From Clostridia bacterium (GTDB taxonomy: Bacteria > Bacillota > Clostridia > Oscillospirales > CAG-272): a stretch of DNA of 64,000 nucleotides. Within the stretch, counting starts at the first letter, position 1. Each line of letters opens with the position of its first letter. A program made the translations under genes and the position numbers. The stretch lies in the NCBI GenBank assembly GCA_017472255.1, contig JAFUQU010000028.1, forward strand, positions 48,097 to 112,096. Direction: 5' to 3'. Below are positions 34,393-43,396 of this stretch, piece after piece. The notes under the pieces were generated by a model that saw nothing but the letters and a program-made list of their open reading frames with translations, had not been told where the DNA came from and did no database searches.

Positions 34393-35628
34393 ATGAGAGT
34401 AGTAATTACAGGCATGGGCGCCATTACGCCTGCCGGTACGACCCCCGAAGCCCTTTTCGAACGCGTCCTGTCGGGCGTGGAAACCGCGGCGGAAATCACC
34501 GCCTTTGATACATCCGCCTATAAATGCCACTTCGCCTGCGAAGTGAAGGATTTCGATCCCACCGCCTACGGCATCGACGCCAAGGCAGCCCGCCGTATGG
34601 ACCGCTTCTGCCAGTTCGCCATGGCTTCCGTCAGCGGCGCATGGGAGACAAGCGGTCTTGACCGTGACTCCCTCGATCTGACCCGCTGCGGCGTTATCTT
34701 TGGCAGCGGCATCGGCGGCCTGATCACGCTGGAGGAGGAGCACACCAAGCTGATGGAAAAAGGCCCCGGACGGGTTTCGCCGGTCTTCATCCCCATGATG
34801 ATTTCCAACATCGCCTGCGGACAGATCGCCATGAAGTACGGCTTCAAAGGCACCTGCTACGCCACCGTCACCGCCTGCGCATCCAGCGCCACCGCCATCG
34901 GCGAGGCGTTCCACTGGATTAAGGACGGCTACGGCGACGTGGCAATCTGCGGCGGCTCGGAAGCCACCATCACCCCCACGGCGCTGGCAGGCTTCGCCAA
35001 CATGACCGCCCTGACCCACGGAACCACTCCCGATACCTGTTCCCTGCCCTTCGATAAACGCCGCAGCGGCTTTACCATGGGCGAAGGCGGCGCGGCGCTG
35101 ATTCTTGAAAGCTATGAGCACGCAAAGGCTCGCGGCGCGAAAATTTACGGCGAGATCTGCGGTTACGGCACCACCAGCGACGCCTACCACATCACCGCCC
35201 CCGATCCCGAAGCGTCGGGCGCAACCCTTGCCATGACTGCCGCCATCCGCGAAGGCGGCATCACCCCCGATCAGGTGGACTACATCAACGCCCACGGCAC
35301 AGGCACCGCTGCCAACGATTCCTCCGAAACCCTCGCCGTCAAGAAAACCTTCGGTGATGCGGCTTACAAGGTATCGATTTCCTCCACCAAGTGCGTCACC
35401 GGTCATATGCTGGGCGCCGCAGGCGCCACCGAGGCGATTATCACCGCCATGGCACTGGAGCGCAGCATCGTTCCCCCCACCGCCAACCTGCGCGAGCCTG
35501 ACCCCGCCCTCGATCTGGACTACACCCCCCTCGTGCCGAAGGAACGCGCCATGACTTATGCGCTGTCCAACTCCCTCGGCTTCGGCGGCACCAACGTTTC
35601 GCTGCTGATCAAGAAATTCGCTGACTGA
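34393..35628 (+). CDS. fabF: Beta-ketoacyl-ACP synthase II (FabF)
   Basis: 411 aa. Active-site Cys in VTACASSATAIGEAF, the two His in YINAHGTGTAAND and CVTGHMLGAAGATEA, and the gating loop SLGFGGTNVSLL. It elongates acyl-ACP with malonyl-ACP. Next gene (accB) begins 16 bp later. Length normal for FabF. Confidence 0.95.
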   Translation: MRVVITGMGAITPAGTTPEALFERVLSGVETAAEITAFDTSAYKCHFACEVKDFDPTAYGIDAKAARRMDRFCQFAMASVSGAWETSGLDRDSLDLTRCGVIFGSGIGGLITLEEEHTKLMEKGPGRVSPVFIPMMISNIACGQIAMKYGFKGTCYATVTACASSATAIGEAFHWIKDGYGDVAICGGSEATITPTALAGFANMTALTHGTTPDTCSLPFDKRRSGFTMGEGGAALILESYEHAKARGAKIYGEICGYGTTSDAYHITAPDPEASGATLAMTAAIREGGITPDQVDYINAHGTGTAANDSSETLAVKKTFGDAAYKVSISSTKCVTGHMLGAAGATEAIITAMALERSIVPPTANLREPDPALDLDYTPLVPKERAMTYALSNSLGFGGTNVSLLIKKFAD

Positions 35629-35644
35629 CGAAAGGAATCATCCC

Positions 35645-36160
35645 ATGGAATTTTTCAATAATCTTTCCGAGCTGGAGGGCTTTATCGGTCGCATGATCGA
35701 TAAGCTGGATGCCAGCCGCACCGATACCGTGGAGCTGGCGGTAGGCGAGGTTTCCCTCCGCCTGTCCAAGGGCGCGCTCCATCGCCCTCCGCATGGCGAA
35801 GGTCACTGCCCGCCGCCCGTGCCGCAGCATACGCCCGCTGCACCGGTTGCACCCGTTCCCGCAGCGCCTGCCGCTCCCTCGGCTGAGCCTGTTCCCGCCC
35901 CCGCTGTGCAGGAAGCGCCCGCAAATCTGCGTACCATCAACGCGCCGCTGCTTGGCGTAGCTTACGCCGCTCCCTCCCCCGACGCTGCTCCCTTCGTGAG
36001 CGTGGGTCAGATGGTGAAAAAAGGCGACATTATCTGCATCATCGAGGCCATGAAGGTCATGAACGAAATCGAAGCCGATCAGGACGGCGAAGTCGCCGAG
36101 ATTCTTTTCACCAACGGCAAGATGGTGGAATTCGGTCAGCCGCTGATCGCGGTGAAGTGA
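35645..36160 (+). CDS. accB: Acetyl-CoA carboxylase biotin carboxyl carrier protein
   Basis: 171 aa. N-terminal helical part, a long Pro/Ala-rich linker (about residues 55-95), and the C-terminal biotinyl domain with IIEAMKVMNEIEAD, where the Lys is biotinylated. GVAYAAPSPDAAPFVSVGQ is the usual domain start. It carries carboxybiotin between AccC and AccA/AccD. Coupled with fabZ 7 bp downstream. Confidence 0.95.
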   Translation: MEFFNNLSELEGFIGRMIDKLDASRTDTVELAVGEVSLRLSKGALHRPPHGEGHCPPPVPQHTPAAPVAPVPAAPAAPSAEPVPAPAVQEAPANLRTINAPLLGVAYAAPSPDAAPFVSVGQMVKKGDIICIIEAMKVMNEIEADQDGEVAEILFTNGKMVEFGQPLIAVK

Positions 36161-36167
36161 GGACAGC

Positions 36168-36593
36168 ATGGGACTGAACAAGGATCAAATCAAGGAAATC
36201 ATTCCCCATCGCGAACCGTTCCTGCTCATCGACGAAGTGACCGAGCTGGAGGAAGGCAAGTCCGCCACGGCGAAATGGACGCTCACCGGCGACGAATATT
36301 TCTTCAAGGGACATTTTCCCGGCACTCCGGTTCTGCCCGGCGTGCTGATGCTGGAATCCATCGCCCAGTGCGGCGCGGTGGTCATTCTGGGAATGCCGGA
36401 AAACAAGGGCAAAATCGCCTATTTCGCCGGCGCGGACAACGTAAAGTGGAAGCGTAAGGTTACGCCCGGCGACACGCTGGAGCTGCACTGCGAGCTGGTG
36501 AAATGCCGCTTCGGCATGGCAATCGCCGCAGGAACCGCCACCGTGAACGGCGAGCTGGCCTGCTCCGCGGAAATCAAGTGTATGGTGCAGTGA
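36168..36593 (+). CDS. fabZ: 3-hydroxyacyl-ACP dehydratase (FabZ)
   Basis: 141 aa hotdog-fold protein. IPHREPFLLIDEV and FFKGHFPGTPVLPGVLMLES are the FabZ signatures, with the catalytic His (GHFPG) and Glu (MLES). It dehydrates 3-hydroxyacyl-ACP. Its stop shares bases with the accC ATG (TGATG), so translation is coupled. Confidence 0.95.
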   Translation: MGLNKDQIKEIIPHREPFLLIDEVTELEEGKSATAKWTLTGDEYFFKGHFPGTPVLPGVLMLESIAQCGAVVILGMPENKGKIAYFAGADNVKWKRKVTPGDTLELHCELVKCRFGMAIAAGTATVNGELACSAEIKCMVQ

Positions 36594-37942
36594 TGATCAG
36601 AAAAATTCTAATCGCCAATCGGGGCGAAATCGCGGTGCGCGTCATCCGCGCCTGCCGGGACATGGGCATCATCAGCGTGGCGGTTTGCTCGGAGGCTGAC
36701 CGCCAGTCGCTGCACGCCCTCATCGCCGACGAATGCGTCTGCATCGGTCCTGCCTATTCCAGGGACAGCTATCTGAACATGGACGCCATCCTCACCGCCG
36801 CTCAGCTCTCTCACGCCGACGCCATCCATCCCGGCTACGGCTTCCTGTCCGAGAACGCGAAATTCGCCCGTCTCTGCGAGGAGAACGGCATCATCTTTAT
36901 CGGTCCGTCCGCCCGCGCCATCGAGCTTGTGGGCGATAAGGCGCAGGCGCGCGCCACCGTTTCGGCGGTGGGTGTGCCGATTGTGCCCGGCTCGGACGGT
37001 TTGGTGACTTCGCTGGAGGACGCGAAGGTCATCTCGGAGAAGATCGGTTACCCGGTGATGATCAAGGCTGCCAACGGCGGCGGCGGCAAGGGCATCCGCA
37101 TGGTGGAAAACGCGGACGATCTCGCCCGCGCCTTTGACGCGGCCAAATCCGAAGCCGCCGCCAATTTCGGCGACGACGGCGTTTACATCGAAAAGTATAT
37201 CAAAAATCCCCACCACATCGAGTTCCAGATTCTGGCCGATCAGCAGGGGAACACCATTCACCTGATGGAGCGGGACTGCTCCATGCAGCGCCGCCATCAG
37301 AAGGTGCTGGAGGAAACTCCCTCCGCCTTCCTGACCCCCGATCTGCGGGAACGCATGGGTGCGGCGTCGGTAGCCGCCGCAAAGGCTGCGGGCTATCACG
37401 GCGCGGGAACCATCGAATATCTGGTGGACGAGGATCGGAATTTCTACTTCATGGAGATGAACGCCCGCATTCAGGTGGAGCATCCCGTCACCGAATGTCT
37501 GACCGGCGTCGATCTCGTCCGCGCGCAGATCGAAATCGCGGCGGGCGAGCCTTTGAAGCTGACGCAGGAGGACATCGTTCCCCGGGGGCACGTCATCGAG
37601 TGCCGCATCAACGCGGAAAATCCGGCGAAGAACTTCGCTCCCTGCCCCGGCGTGATCACCGGATTCAACATTCCGGGCGGACTGGGCGTGCGGGTTGACA
37701 CCGCCGTCTATCAGGGCTACACGGTGCCGCCCTTCTACGATTCGATGATCGCCAAGGTCATCGTCAGCGGCTCCGACCGCGCCGAAGCCATCATGCGCAT
37801 GAAGCGTGCGCTGGCCGAGTTTATTATCGCGGGCATCGGCTCCAATCTGGATTTCCAGCTGGCGCTGCTGAACCGTCCCGAGTTCATCGAGGGTATGTAC
37901 ACAAACGCCTTCCTCGACACTCACAAAATTCTCCCGGAATGA
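36593..37942 (+). CDS. accC: Acetyl-CoA carboxylase biotin carboxylase subunit
   Basis: 449 aa from the ATG at 36593 that overlaps the fabZ stop; an earlier in-frame start at 36503 would lie within fabZ. Carboxylase N-domain (RKILIANRGEIAVRVIRACR), ATP-grasp with ANGGGGKGIRMVEN, MQRRHQKVLEETPS, and the metal/bicarbonate segment MEMNARIQVEHPVTE. It carboxylates biotin on AccB using ATP and bicarbonate. Confidence 0.95.
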   Translation: MIRKILIANRGEIAVRVIRACRDMGIISVAVCSEADRQSLHALIADECVCIGPAYSRDSYLNMDAILTAAQLSHADAIHPGYGFLSENAKFARLCEENGIIFIGPSARAIELVGDKAQARATVSAVGVPIVPGSDGLVTSLEDAKVISEKIGYPVMIKAANGGGGKGIRMVENADDLARAFDAAKSEAAANFGDDGVYIEKYIKNPHHIEFQILADQQGNTIHLMERDCSMQRRHQKVLEETPSAFLTPDLRERMGAASVAAAKAAGYHGAGTIEYLVDEDRNFYFMEMNARIQVEHPVTECLTGVDLVRAQIEIAAGEPLKLTQEDIVPRGHVIECRINAENPAKNFAPCPGVITGFNIPGGLGVRVDTAVYQGYTVPPFYDSMIAKVIVSGSDRAEAIMRMKRALAEFIIAGIGSNLDFQLALLNRPEFIEGMYTNAFLDTHKILPE

Positions 37943-37953
37943 GGTGACTGACT

Positions 37954-38874
37954 CTGATCTCCGATCTTTTCAAAAAAGCGCAGTATATCACGATTCCCGA
38001 CTCCCTTCGCCGCCTGACCGGTATGGAGCCGGAGCAGAATCCCGAGAACATCGAGCTGACCACCGTCTGCCCCAAGTGCAAAAAAACGGTGGCACAGAAT
38101 GAATACAACAACAATCTGAAGGTCTGCCCCCACTGCGGCAGCTGTGCGCGCCTGACGGCGCGCGAGCGCATCGCAATGACCACCGACAGCTTCGAGGAGT
38201 TGTTCGGCGGAATCATCTCCGCCAACCCGCTGGAATTCGAAGGCTACAGCGAGAAGCTGGCAAGGCTTCGCGCCTCCACCGGTCTCAACGAAGCCGTCGT
38301 TACCGGACGCGCCGTCATCAAGGGGCAGCCCTGTATGCTGGCGGTCATGGATTCCAACTTCATGATGGCGTCCATGGGCAGCGCCGTGGGCGAGAAGCTC
38401 ACCCGCCTATTTGAACAGGCGGTGGAGGAGCGCCTTCCCGTGGTGATTTTCACCGCGTCGGGCGGCGCGCGTATGCACGAGGGCACGCTGTCTCTGATGC
38501 AGATGGCGAAGGTCAGCGCGGCTGTGGGACTGCACAGCGACGCGGGACTGCTTTACATCACCGTCCTCTGCGACCCCACCACCGGCGGCGTGGAAGCCAG
38601 CTTCGCCATGCTGGGCGACGTGATTTTAGCCGAGCCTGGGGCGCTCATTGGCTTCGCCGGACGGCGGGTCATCGAGGGCACCATCGGCAAGAAGCTGCCC
38701 GACGATTTCCAGTCGGCGGAGTTCCAGCTCCAGCACGGCTTCGTGGATGCCATCGTGGCGCGAAAGGATTTGCCCGAAAAGCTGGCGCTGATTATGAGCC
38801 TGTCCGGTGGACAGCCCGCCGCGCAGGACACGACCGACGAAGCCGAATCCGAAGGAGGTGCCGCCAATGAGTGA
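37954..38874 (+). CDS. accD: Acetyl-CoA carboxylase carboxyltransferase beta subunit
   Basis: 306 aa if begun at the non-ATG codon CTG 37954, which lies 7 nt after GAGGTGA. The first ATG in frame (38023) has no ribosome site and would drop the conserved FKKAQYITI start. The zinc ribbon [10 protein letters not shown]...CPHCG is complete, followed by the carboxyltransferase core ([17 protein letters not shown]). It works with AccA to transfer the carboxyl group to acetyl-CoA. Its stop lies inside the start of accA. Confidence 0.88.
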   Translation: MISDLFKKAQYITIPDSLRRLTGMEPEQNPENIELTTVCPKCKKTVAQNEYNNNLKVCPHCGSCARLTARERIAMTTDSFEELFGGIISANPLEFEGYSEKLARLRASTGLNEAVVTGRAVIKGQPCMLAVMDSNFMMASMGSAVGEKLTRLFEQAVEERLPVVIFTASGGARMHEGTLSLMQMAKVSAAVGLHSDAGLLYITVLCDPTTGGVEASFAMLGDVILAEPGALIGFAGRRVIEGTIGKKLPDDFQSAEFQLQHGFVDAIVARKDLPEKLALIMSLSGGQPAAQDTTDEAESEGGAANE

Positions 38875-39685
38875 GCAGCAGACCATCGACGCCCTGACAA
38901 GGTTCACCCTGTCCAGGCATAAGGACCGCCCCAACGTTCGCCAGTACGCGGAGAAAATCTTCACCGATATTTTTGAGCTGCACGGCGACCGTGCGTTCGG
39001 CGACGACGCGGCCATGTTCACCGCCATCGCACGGCTGGACGGCATTCCCGTGACGGTCATCGGTCAGATGAAGGGTCACAGCGTCAACGAAAATATCCGC
39101 GCCAACTTCGGCATGGCGCATCCCGAGGGCTACCGCAAGGCACTGCGTCAGATGAAGCAGGCGGAGAAATTCGGACGCCCCGTGATCACCTTCATCGACA
39201 CCCCCGGCGCGGACTGCGGCGTGGGGGCTGAGGAGCGGGGTCAGGGCGAAGCCATCGCCGTGAACCTGCGTGAGATGATAGGATTGAAGGTTCCTACCGT
39301 GGCTGTCGTCATCGGCGAGGGCGGTTCCGGCGGAGCGCTGGGCATCGCCTGCGCAAACCGGATCATCATGCTGGAGAACGCCACCTACTCGGTAATTTCG
39401 CCGAGGGGCTGCGCGTCGATTCTGTGGAAGGATCCCTCGAGGGAGGCTGACGCAGCGAAGGCGCTGCGCATGACGGCGGCGGATCTTCTGGGCATGGGCA
39501 TCGTGGACAGCGTGGTTGACGAGCCGGAAGGCGGCGCGCACACCAATCCCGACGCGACAGCCGTAGCGTTAAAAGTAAACATTTTGGAAAATTTGCGTCC
39601 ACTACTTGAAAAATCTCCCGATATCATATATAATGAGAGGTATGAGAAGTTCAGAAAGATGGGTCAATACAACATCATCGAGTAA
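38867..39685 (+). CDS. accA: Acetyl-CoA carboxylase carboxyltransferase alpha subunit
   Basis: 272 aa from ATG 38867, which has GAAGGAGG 7 nt upstream and overlaps accD by 8 bp. Conserved parts: [46 protein letters not shown] and [20 protein letters not shown], followed by [17 protein letters not shown]. It forms the alpha2beta2 carboxyltransferase with AccD. It lacks the N-terminal extension seen in longer AccA proteins, as usual in clostridial clusters. Confidence 0.93.
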   Translation: MSEQQTIDALTRFTLSRHKDRPNVRQYAEKIFTDIFELHGDRAFGDDAAMFTAIARLDGIPVTVIGQMKGHSVNENIRANFGMAHPEGYRKALRQMKQAEKFGRPVITFIDTPGADCGVGAEERGQGEAIAVNLREMIGLKVPTVAVVIGEGGSGGALGIACANRIIMLENATYSVISPRGCASILWKDPSREADAAKALRMTAADLLGMGIVDSVVDEPEGGAHTNPDATAVALKVNILENLRPLLEKSPDIIYNERYEKFRKMGQYNIIE

Positions 39686-39754
39686 GGTCTCAAAATATTA
39701 ACAAATCCGGCATTCTCACCCGGAAGAATCATATTTTATTGGAGGAATATACCC

Positions 39755-39979
39755 ATGTTTGAGAAAATCAGAGAAATCATCGCTTCCCAGCTGCGTTCCG
39801 ACGCGGAGGATATCACCGAGGACACCAACATTATGGATGATCTTGGCGCAGACTCCCTTGATGTGGTCGAAATGCTGATGGCCATCGAGGAGAACTTCGG
39901 TGTCACCGTTCCCGACGAGGAGATTCCGAACCTCAAGACCGTCCGCGACATCGTGGAGTACGTAGAAGCAAATATGTAA
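39755..39979 (+). CDS. acpP: Acyl carrier protein
   Basis: 74 aa, acidic. Phosphopantetheine site LGADSLDVVEM (Ser). GGAGG ribosome site before ATG. It ends the fab cluster, 69 bp after accA, whereas in many Clostridia acpP sits near fabH; no fabD or enoyl reductase gene accompanies it here. Confidence 0.95.
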   Translation: MFEKIREIIASQLRSDAEDITEDTNIMDDLGADSLDVVEMLMAIEENFGVTVPDEEIPNLKTVRDIVEYVEANM

Positions 39980-40028
39980 TCCTTGCCGGGGGGCCGCAAA
40001 GGTCTCCCGGTTTTCTCTGGAGTATGAC

Positions 40029-40925
40029 ATGAACAACAAAAAGATATCTTTGTTTGCAAAGCTGGCTCTTTTTGCCGCCACGCTGATCTGGGGCAGCTCC
40101 TTCATCATCGTCAAGGATGTGACCGATTCCCTGCCCACCAATACTCTGCTGACCATCCGCTTTCTGTCGGCGTCGCTGATACTGGCGGTGATTTTCCGCG
40201 GAAGTCTGAAGAAGCTCGACCGGGGCTATCTGGTTCGGGGCGGGATCCTGGGCGTGCTGCTGTTCTTTGCGTATATGTTCCAGACCTTTGGCATCACCGA
40301 CACCACGCCCGGCAAGAACGCCTTCCTGACGGCCGTATACTGCGTCATGGTGCCTTTTATGGCGTGGGGGCTGACGAAGAAGCGTCCCGACCGTTACAAC
40401 ATCGCGGCGGCGCTGCTCTGCATTGTGGGCATCGGGCTGGTGTCGCTGACCAACGACTTCACCATCCGCATGGGCGATCTGCTGACGCTGATCGGCGGCG
40501 TATTCTACGCGCTGCATATCATTGCCGTGTCGAAGTTTTCGGACGGGCGCGACCCGTTGCTGCTGACCATCATTCAGTTTGCGTCCAGCGGCGTCTGCGC
40601 GGCAGCTGCCATGCTGGTGTTGGGCGATTTCGGCAGGCTGGGGGGCATCGATATTACGGCGGCGCTGGTTTTGGGCGTGGCGTATCTGGCGGTAGGCTGC
40701 ACAGCGGTGGCGCTGACCTTCCAGAACTTCGGGCAGAAGTACACCGATCCGTCCACTGCGTCGATCATTCTGTCGCTGGAATCGGTGTTTGGCGTGGCAT
40801 TCTCCGTAGCGCTGGGGCGCGAAGGGATGACGCCCCGCATTTTCGTCGGCTTCGCGCTGATCTTTGTGGCGGTGATTGTATCCGAAACCAAGCTGGCGTT
40901 TCTGAGAAAGAAGAAGCTGAGATAA
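40029..40925 (+). CDS. EamA/DMT-family membrane transporter
   Basis: 298 aa with about ten membrane helices, arranged as two EamA repeats. The N-terminal repeat begins ALFAATLIWGSSFIIVKD, the usual EamA start. DMT exporters move small metabolites or amino acids; the substrate is not known. ATG 40029 behind CTGGAG. It follows acpP by 50 bp and may be a separate transcript, ending at the hairpin block at 41002-41140. Confidence 0.85.
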   Translation: MNNKKISLFAKLALFAATLIWGSSFIIVKDVTDSLPTNTLLTIRFLSASLILAVIFRGSLKKLDRGYLVRGGILGVLLFFAYMFQTFGITDTTPGKNAFLTAVYCVMVPFMAWGLTKKRPDRYNIAAALLCIVGIGLVSLTNDFTIRMGDLLTLIGGVFYALHIIAVSKFSDGRDPLLLTIIQFASSGVCAAAAMLVLGDFGRLGGIDITAALVLGVAYLAVGCTAVALTFQNFGQKYTDPSTASIILSLESVFGVAFSVALGREGMTPRIFVGFALIFVAVIVSETKLAFLRKKKLR

Positions 40926-41001
40926 ATAGAGCAGGCGCCATGCGAACGCGGGTCGCATGGCGTCTGTTTTTTGTGCTATCGTAAAATTACATTGGTCTGC
41001 A

Positions 41002-41106
41002 AGTGATATTCTGCGCTTTGCGCAGAGTGATATTTCCGCCTTTGGCGGAAGTGATATTGCGCTGGGGCGCAGTGATATCTCTGCCCGCCTTTGGCGGGCA
41101 GAGATA
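41002..41106. repeat. AGTGATAT direct repeats separated by unique hairpins
   Basis: AGTGATAT occurs at 41002, 41026, 41050 and 41071 (spacing 24, 24 and 21 bp). Each gap holds a different near-perfect hairpin: CTGCGC/GCGCAG, TCCGCC/GGCGGA, TGCGC-type/GCGC, and CTCTGCCCGCC/GGCGGGCAGAG. The direct repeat is constant while the hairpins vary. Confidence 0.85.
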
Positions 41107-41110
41107 AAAA

Positions 41111-41135
41111 AATCCTGACGCTTTGCGTCAGGATT
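41111..41135 (-). terminator. Terminator after tRNA genes
   Basis: Arms AATCCTGACGC (41111-41121) and GCGTCAGGATT (41125-41135) flanked by A6 and T7, working in both directions. Confidence 0.85.
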
Positions 41136-41139
41136 TTTT

Positions 41140-41216
41140 TGGTGGAGACAACTGGGATCGAACCAGTGACCTCTTGCATGTCAAGCAAGCACTCTAACCA
41201 GCTGAGCTATGCCTCC
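41140..41216 (-). tRNA. tRNA-Val (GAC)
   Basis: Read on the minus strand: acceptor starts GGAGGCA, D-arm GCTCAGCTGGTTAGAGT, anticodon stem CTTGC/GCAAG with loop TTGACAT (anticodon GAC), T-arm CTGGTTCGATCCCAG, 3' end with encoded CCA (77 nt). A hairpin (41217-41235) joins it to the tRNA upstream. Confidence 0.95.
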
Positions 41217-41236
41217 ATCAGTTCGCGGAACTGATT

Positions 41237-41312
41237 TGGTCGGAATGACAGGATTTGAACCTGCGACATCCTGCTCCCAAAGCAGGCGCGCTACCAACTG
41301 CGCTACATCCCG
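41237..41312 (-). tRNA. tRNA-Pro (TGG)
   Basis: Minus strand: CGGGATG acceptor, D-arm AGCGCAGTTGGTAGCGC, anticodon stem CCTGC/GCAGG with loop TTTGGGA (anticodon TGG), T-arm CAGGTTCAAATCCTG, encoded CCA (76 nt). Co-transcribed with the tRNA-Val. Confidence 0.95.
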
Positions 41313-41441
41313 TCGAAGCGGCTTGCGCATTTGACGTATATTATTATATCACAACAAAACGTGTTTGTCAATAGGTTTTTGAAAATTTTTGCAGATTTTT
41401 TTATGAGCTGCCATGCCCCGCACGGCAGCTCATATTTTATC

Positions 41442-42191
41442 CTAAAGCCGCGTCGCCAGCTCACTGCCCAGCCGCGACAGAATCTTCTTCTCCAGCCGCG
41501 AAATGTAGGACTGCGAAATCCCCAGCATATCCGCAACCTCCTTCTGGGTCAGCTCCCGCCCGCCGTTCAAACCGTACCGCAGCGTGATAATCAGCTGCTC
41601 CCGCTCGGATAAATGGGACAGCGCATCCCGAATCGTCTTCTTCTCCTCAATGACCTCCAGCCCGTGGGAAACATCCTCCTCGTCGCTTCCCAGAATGTCC
41701 GACAGCAGCAGCTCGTTGCCGTCCCAATCAACGCTCAGCGGCTCGTCGATGGACAGATCGTGCTTCCCCGCGCTCTTGCGGATGTACATCAGAATCTCGT
41801 TCTCGATACAGCGGGAAGCGTAGGTGGCCAGCTTAATGTTTTTGTCCGCGCGGAAGGTGTTGATCGCCTTGATCAGCCCGATGGTGCCGATGGAAATCAA
41901 ATCCTCGATGCCCGTTCCCGTGTTTTCAAACTTCTTGGCGATGTATACCACCAGCCGAAGATTGTGCTCGATCAGCAGCCGGCGGGCGGCATCGGCGCAG
42001 GCGGCATCCTCGCTTTCCAACCGGGCGATGGTCTGTGCCTCCTCCTCACTTGACAGCGGCGGAGGAAGCGTCCCCGCGCCGTTGATGTAGTAGAGTTTCC
42101 CCGCCCCCGGTCTTGCGAACAGCCGCCCCAGAAAATTGGACACTCTCTCGATAAATCCGCCGCATATGGCCGCGGCGCCGTTCATTTTCAT
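41442..42191 (-). CDS. sigE: Sporulation sigma factor SigE (pro-form)
   Basis: 249 aa from ATG 42191. The N-terminal pro-sequence ends in [16 protein letters not shown], the mark of SigE processing by SpoIIGA. Sigma region 2 ([20 protein letters not shown] and [19 protein letters not shown]) and region 4 ([20 protein letters not shown], then [20 protein letters not shown]) are intact. SigE runs early gene expression in the mother cell. It follows spoIIGA by 13 bp. Confidence 0.95.
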   Translation of the reverse strand: MKMNGAAAICGGFIERVSNFLGRLFARPGAGKLYYINGAGTLPPPLSSEEEAQTIARLESEDAACADAARRLLIEHNLRLVVYIAKKFENTGTGIEDLISIGTIGLIKAINTFRADKNIKLATYASRCIENEILMYIRKSAGKHDLSIDEPLSVDWDGNELLLSDILGSDEEDVSHGLEVIEEKKTIRDALSHLSEREQLIITLRYGLNGGRELTQKEVADMLGISQSYISRLEKKILSRLGSELATRL

Positions 42192-42204
42192 TGCGAACAC
42201 CCTT

Positions 42205-42984
42205 TCATAAAATCAGTATTTCCGGCACGATTCCCTCGCACCCGCCGAAATCCTCCGCCTCCCGGTCAACGGCGATCACCGCGTCCACGGCGCGCCCGTC
42301 CAGCGTCACCCCGTCGGGCAGAAATCCGGTGAGCATCCGGCTTCCGGTAACGCCGGTGGCGGGAATCAGCCGAAGCCGTCTCGGCTCCGGTTCGCCGAAC
42401 CGTCCCGGCGGAACGATAATCACCGGCTTTCCCGAAATCGGCTCGATGAGCAGATTGCCGCTGTCAACCAGACATCGCAGCGTCACGGTTTCCCCGCCCA
42501 CGCTGATACAGACGGAAACCTCCCGAACGCTTTCCCGGCGGGCGCGGTTCCAGAGCAGACTGACCCCGCCGCTGATCAGCACGATCAGCGCAAAGGTCAG
42601 CGGCGACCCGGCATCGGCGGACGGCACTCCGCCCAGCCGTCCCAGCAGACTGTAAAGCGCGGTCATCGTTCCGCCCAGCGCCAAACTTACGCCGCCGAAC
42701 AGCAGCGTGGTTTTGGCGATGACCGGCAGACTGCCGCCGTAGGCAATCGCCGCCATGGCGGGCGTGCAGGCTGCCCACGCGCAGGTCGATGTAATCCGCC
42801 CGCCCATGCTCGTCTCCGACAGAAAAACCGCCAGCAGCGAATAGAGCGCACCCAGTCCCGCCGCCAGCGACAGCCTTCCCGGGCGTATTTTCGAACGCAG
42901 TACCTTCCCGGACAGGAAAAGCGCCAGAAAATCCATGGAGAAATTCAGCGCCAGCAGCGAATCGGCGTAGATGACTGTGGTCAA
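42205..42984 (-). CDS. spoIIGA: Sigma-E processing peptidase SpoIIGA
   Basis: 259 aa if started at TTG 42984, which has AGGAGGTGA 4 nt upstream; there is no better ATG. The N-terminal half has about five membrane helices ([39 protein letters not shown]). The C-terminal half is a retroviral-type aspartic peptidase with [11 protein letters not shown] (DSGN) as catalytic motif. It cleaves pro-SigE at the septum, and its gene order with sigE is the conserved sporulation pair. Confidence 0.93.
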   Translation of the reverse strand: MTTVIYADSLLALNFSMDFLALFLSGKVLRSKIRPGRLSLAAGLGALYSLLAVFLSETSMGGRITSTCAWAACTPAMAAIAYGGSLPVIAKTTLLFGGVSLALGGTMTALYSLLGRLGGVPSADAGSPLTFALIVLISGGVSLLWNRARRESVREVSVCISVGGETVTLRCLVDSGNLLIEPISGKPVIIVPPGRFGEPEPRRLRLIPATGVTGSRMLTGFLPDGVTLDGRAVDAVIAVDREAEDFGGCEGIVPEILIL

Positions 42985-43141
42985 CCCCTCACCTCCTGCT
43001 ACCATTATACACCTGTCCGACCGTAAAAATTGTCGCAATATTGTGTTGTGAAAAATTTTCCTGTCCCGCTCTGCATAATTAATCTGACAGACGGCAATAC
43101 TTACTGTGAACCGATAAAGACTAAATAAAAGAGGTAATCAT

Positions 43142-43360
43142 ATGCTTGACAGAATCGCACTTATTTTAGCTATCATCGGCGGTCTGAACTGGGGTTCCAT
43201 CGGCCTGTTCAAATTTGACATCGTGGCGTGGATCTGCGGCGGACAGGGTTCGCTGGTGGCACGCATCATCTACACTGTGGTGGGACTTGCCGCCGTATGG
43301 TGCATCTCCCTGCTCTTCCGCAACACGGACGAACGGGTAGAGGATTATTCCCGGGAATAG
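43142..43360 (+). CDS. DUF378 small membrane protein
   Basis: 72 aa with two hydrophobic helices (IALILAIIGGLNWGSIGLF and ARIIYTVVGLAAVWCISLLF). NWGxxGLFxFD is the DUF378 pattern. Function unknown; it occurs widely in Firmicutes. Its stop is TAG, showing that TAG acts as a stop in this genome. Own terminator follows. Confidence 0.9.
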   Translation: MLDRIALILAIIGGLNWGSIGLFKFDIVAWICGGQGSLVARIIYTVVGLAAVWCISLLFRNTDERVEDYSRE

Positions 43361-43391
43361 CAGAATGCCGCGCTTACGCGCGGCATTCTGC
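43360..43391. terminator. Bidirectional terminator
   Basis: Arms GCAGAATGCCGCGC (43360-43373) and its complement (43378-43391) followed by T7. It overlaps the last base of the DUF378 stop and separates it from the convergent GH2 gene. Confidence 0.85.
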
Positions 43392-43396
43392 TTTTT

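Noticed and set aside
41002..41106. CRISPR array
   Set aside because: Repeat is only 8 bp and spacers are hairpins, not unique unrelated sequence of constant length.
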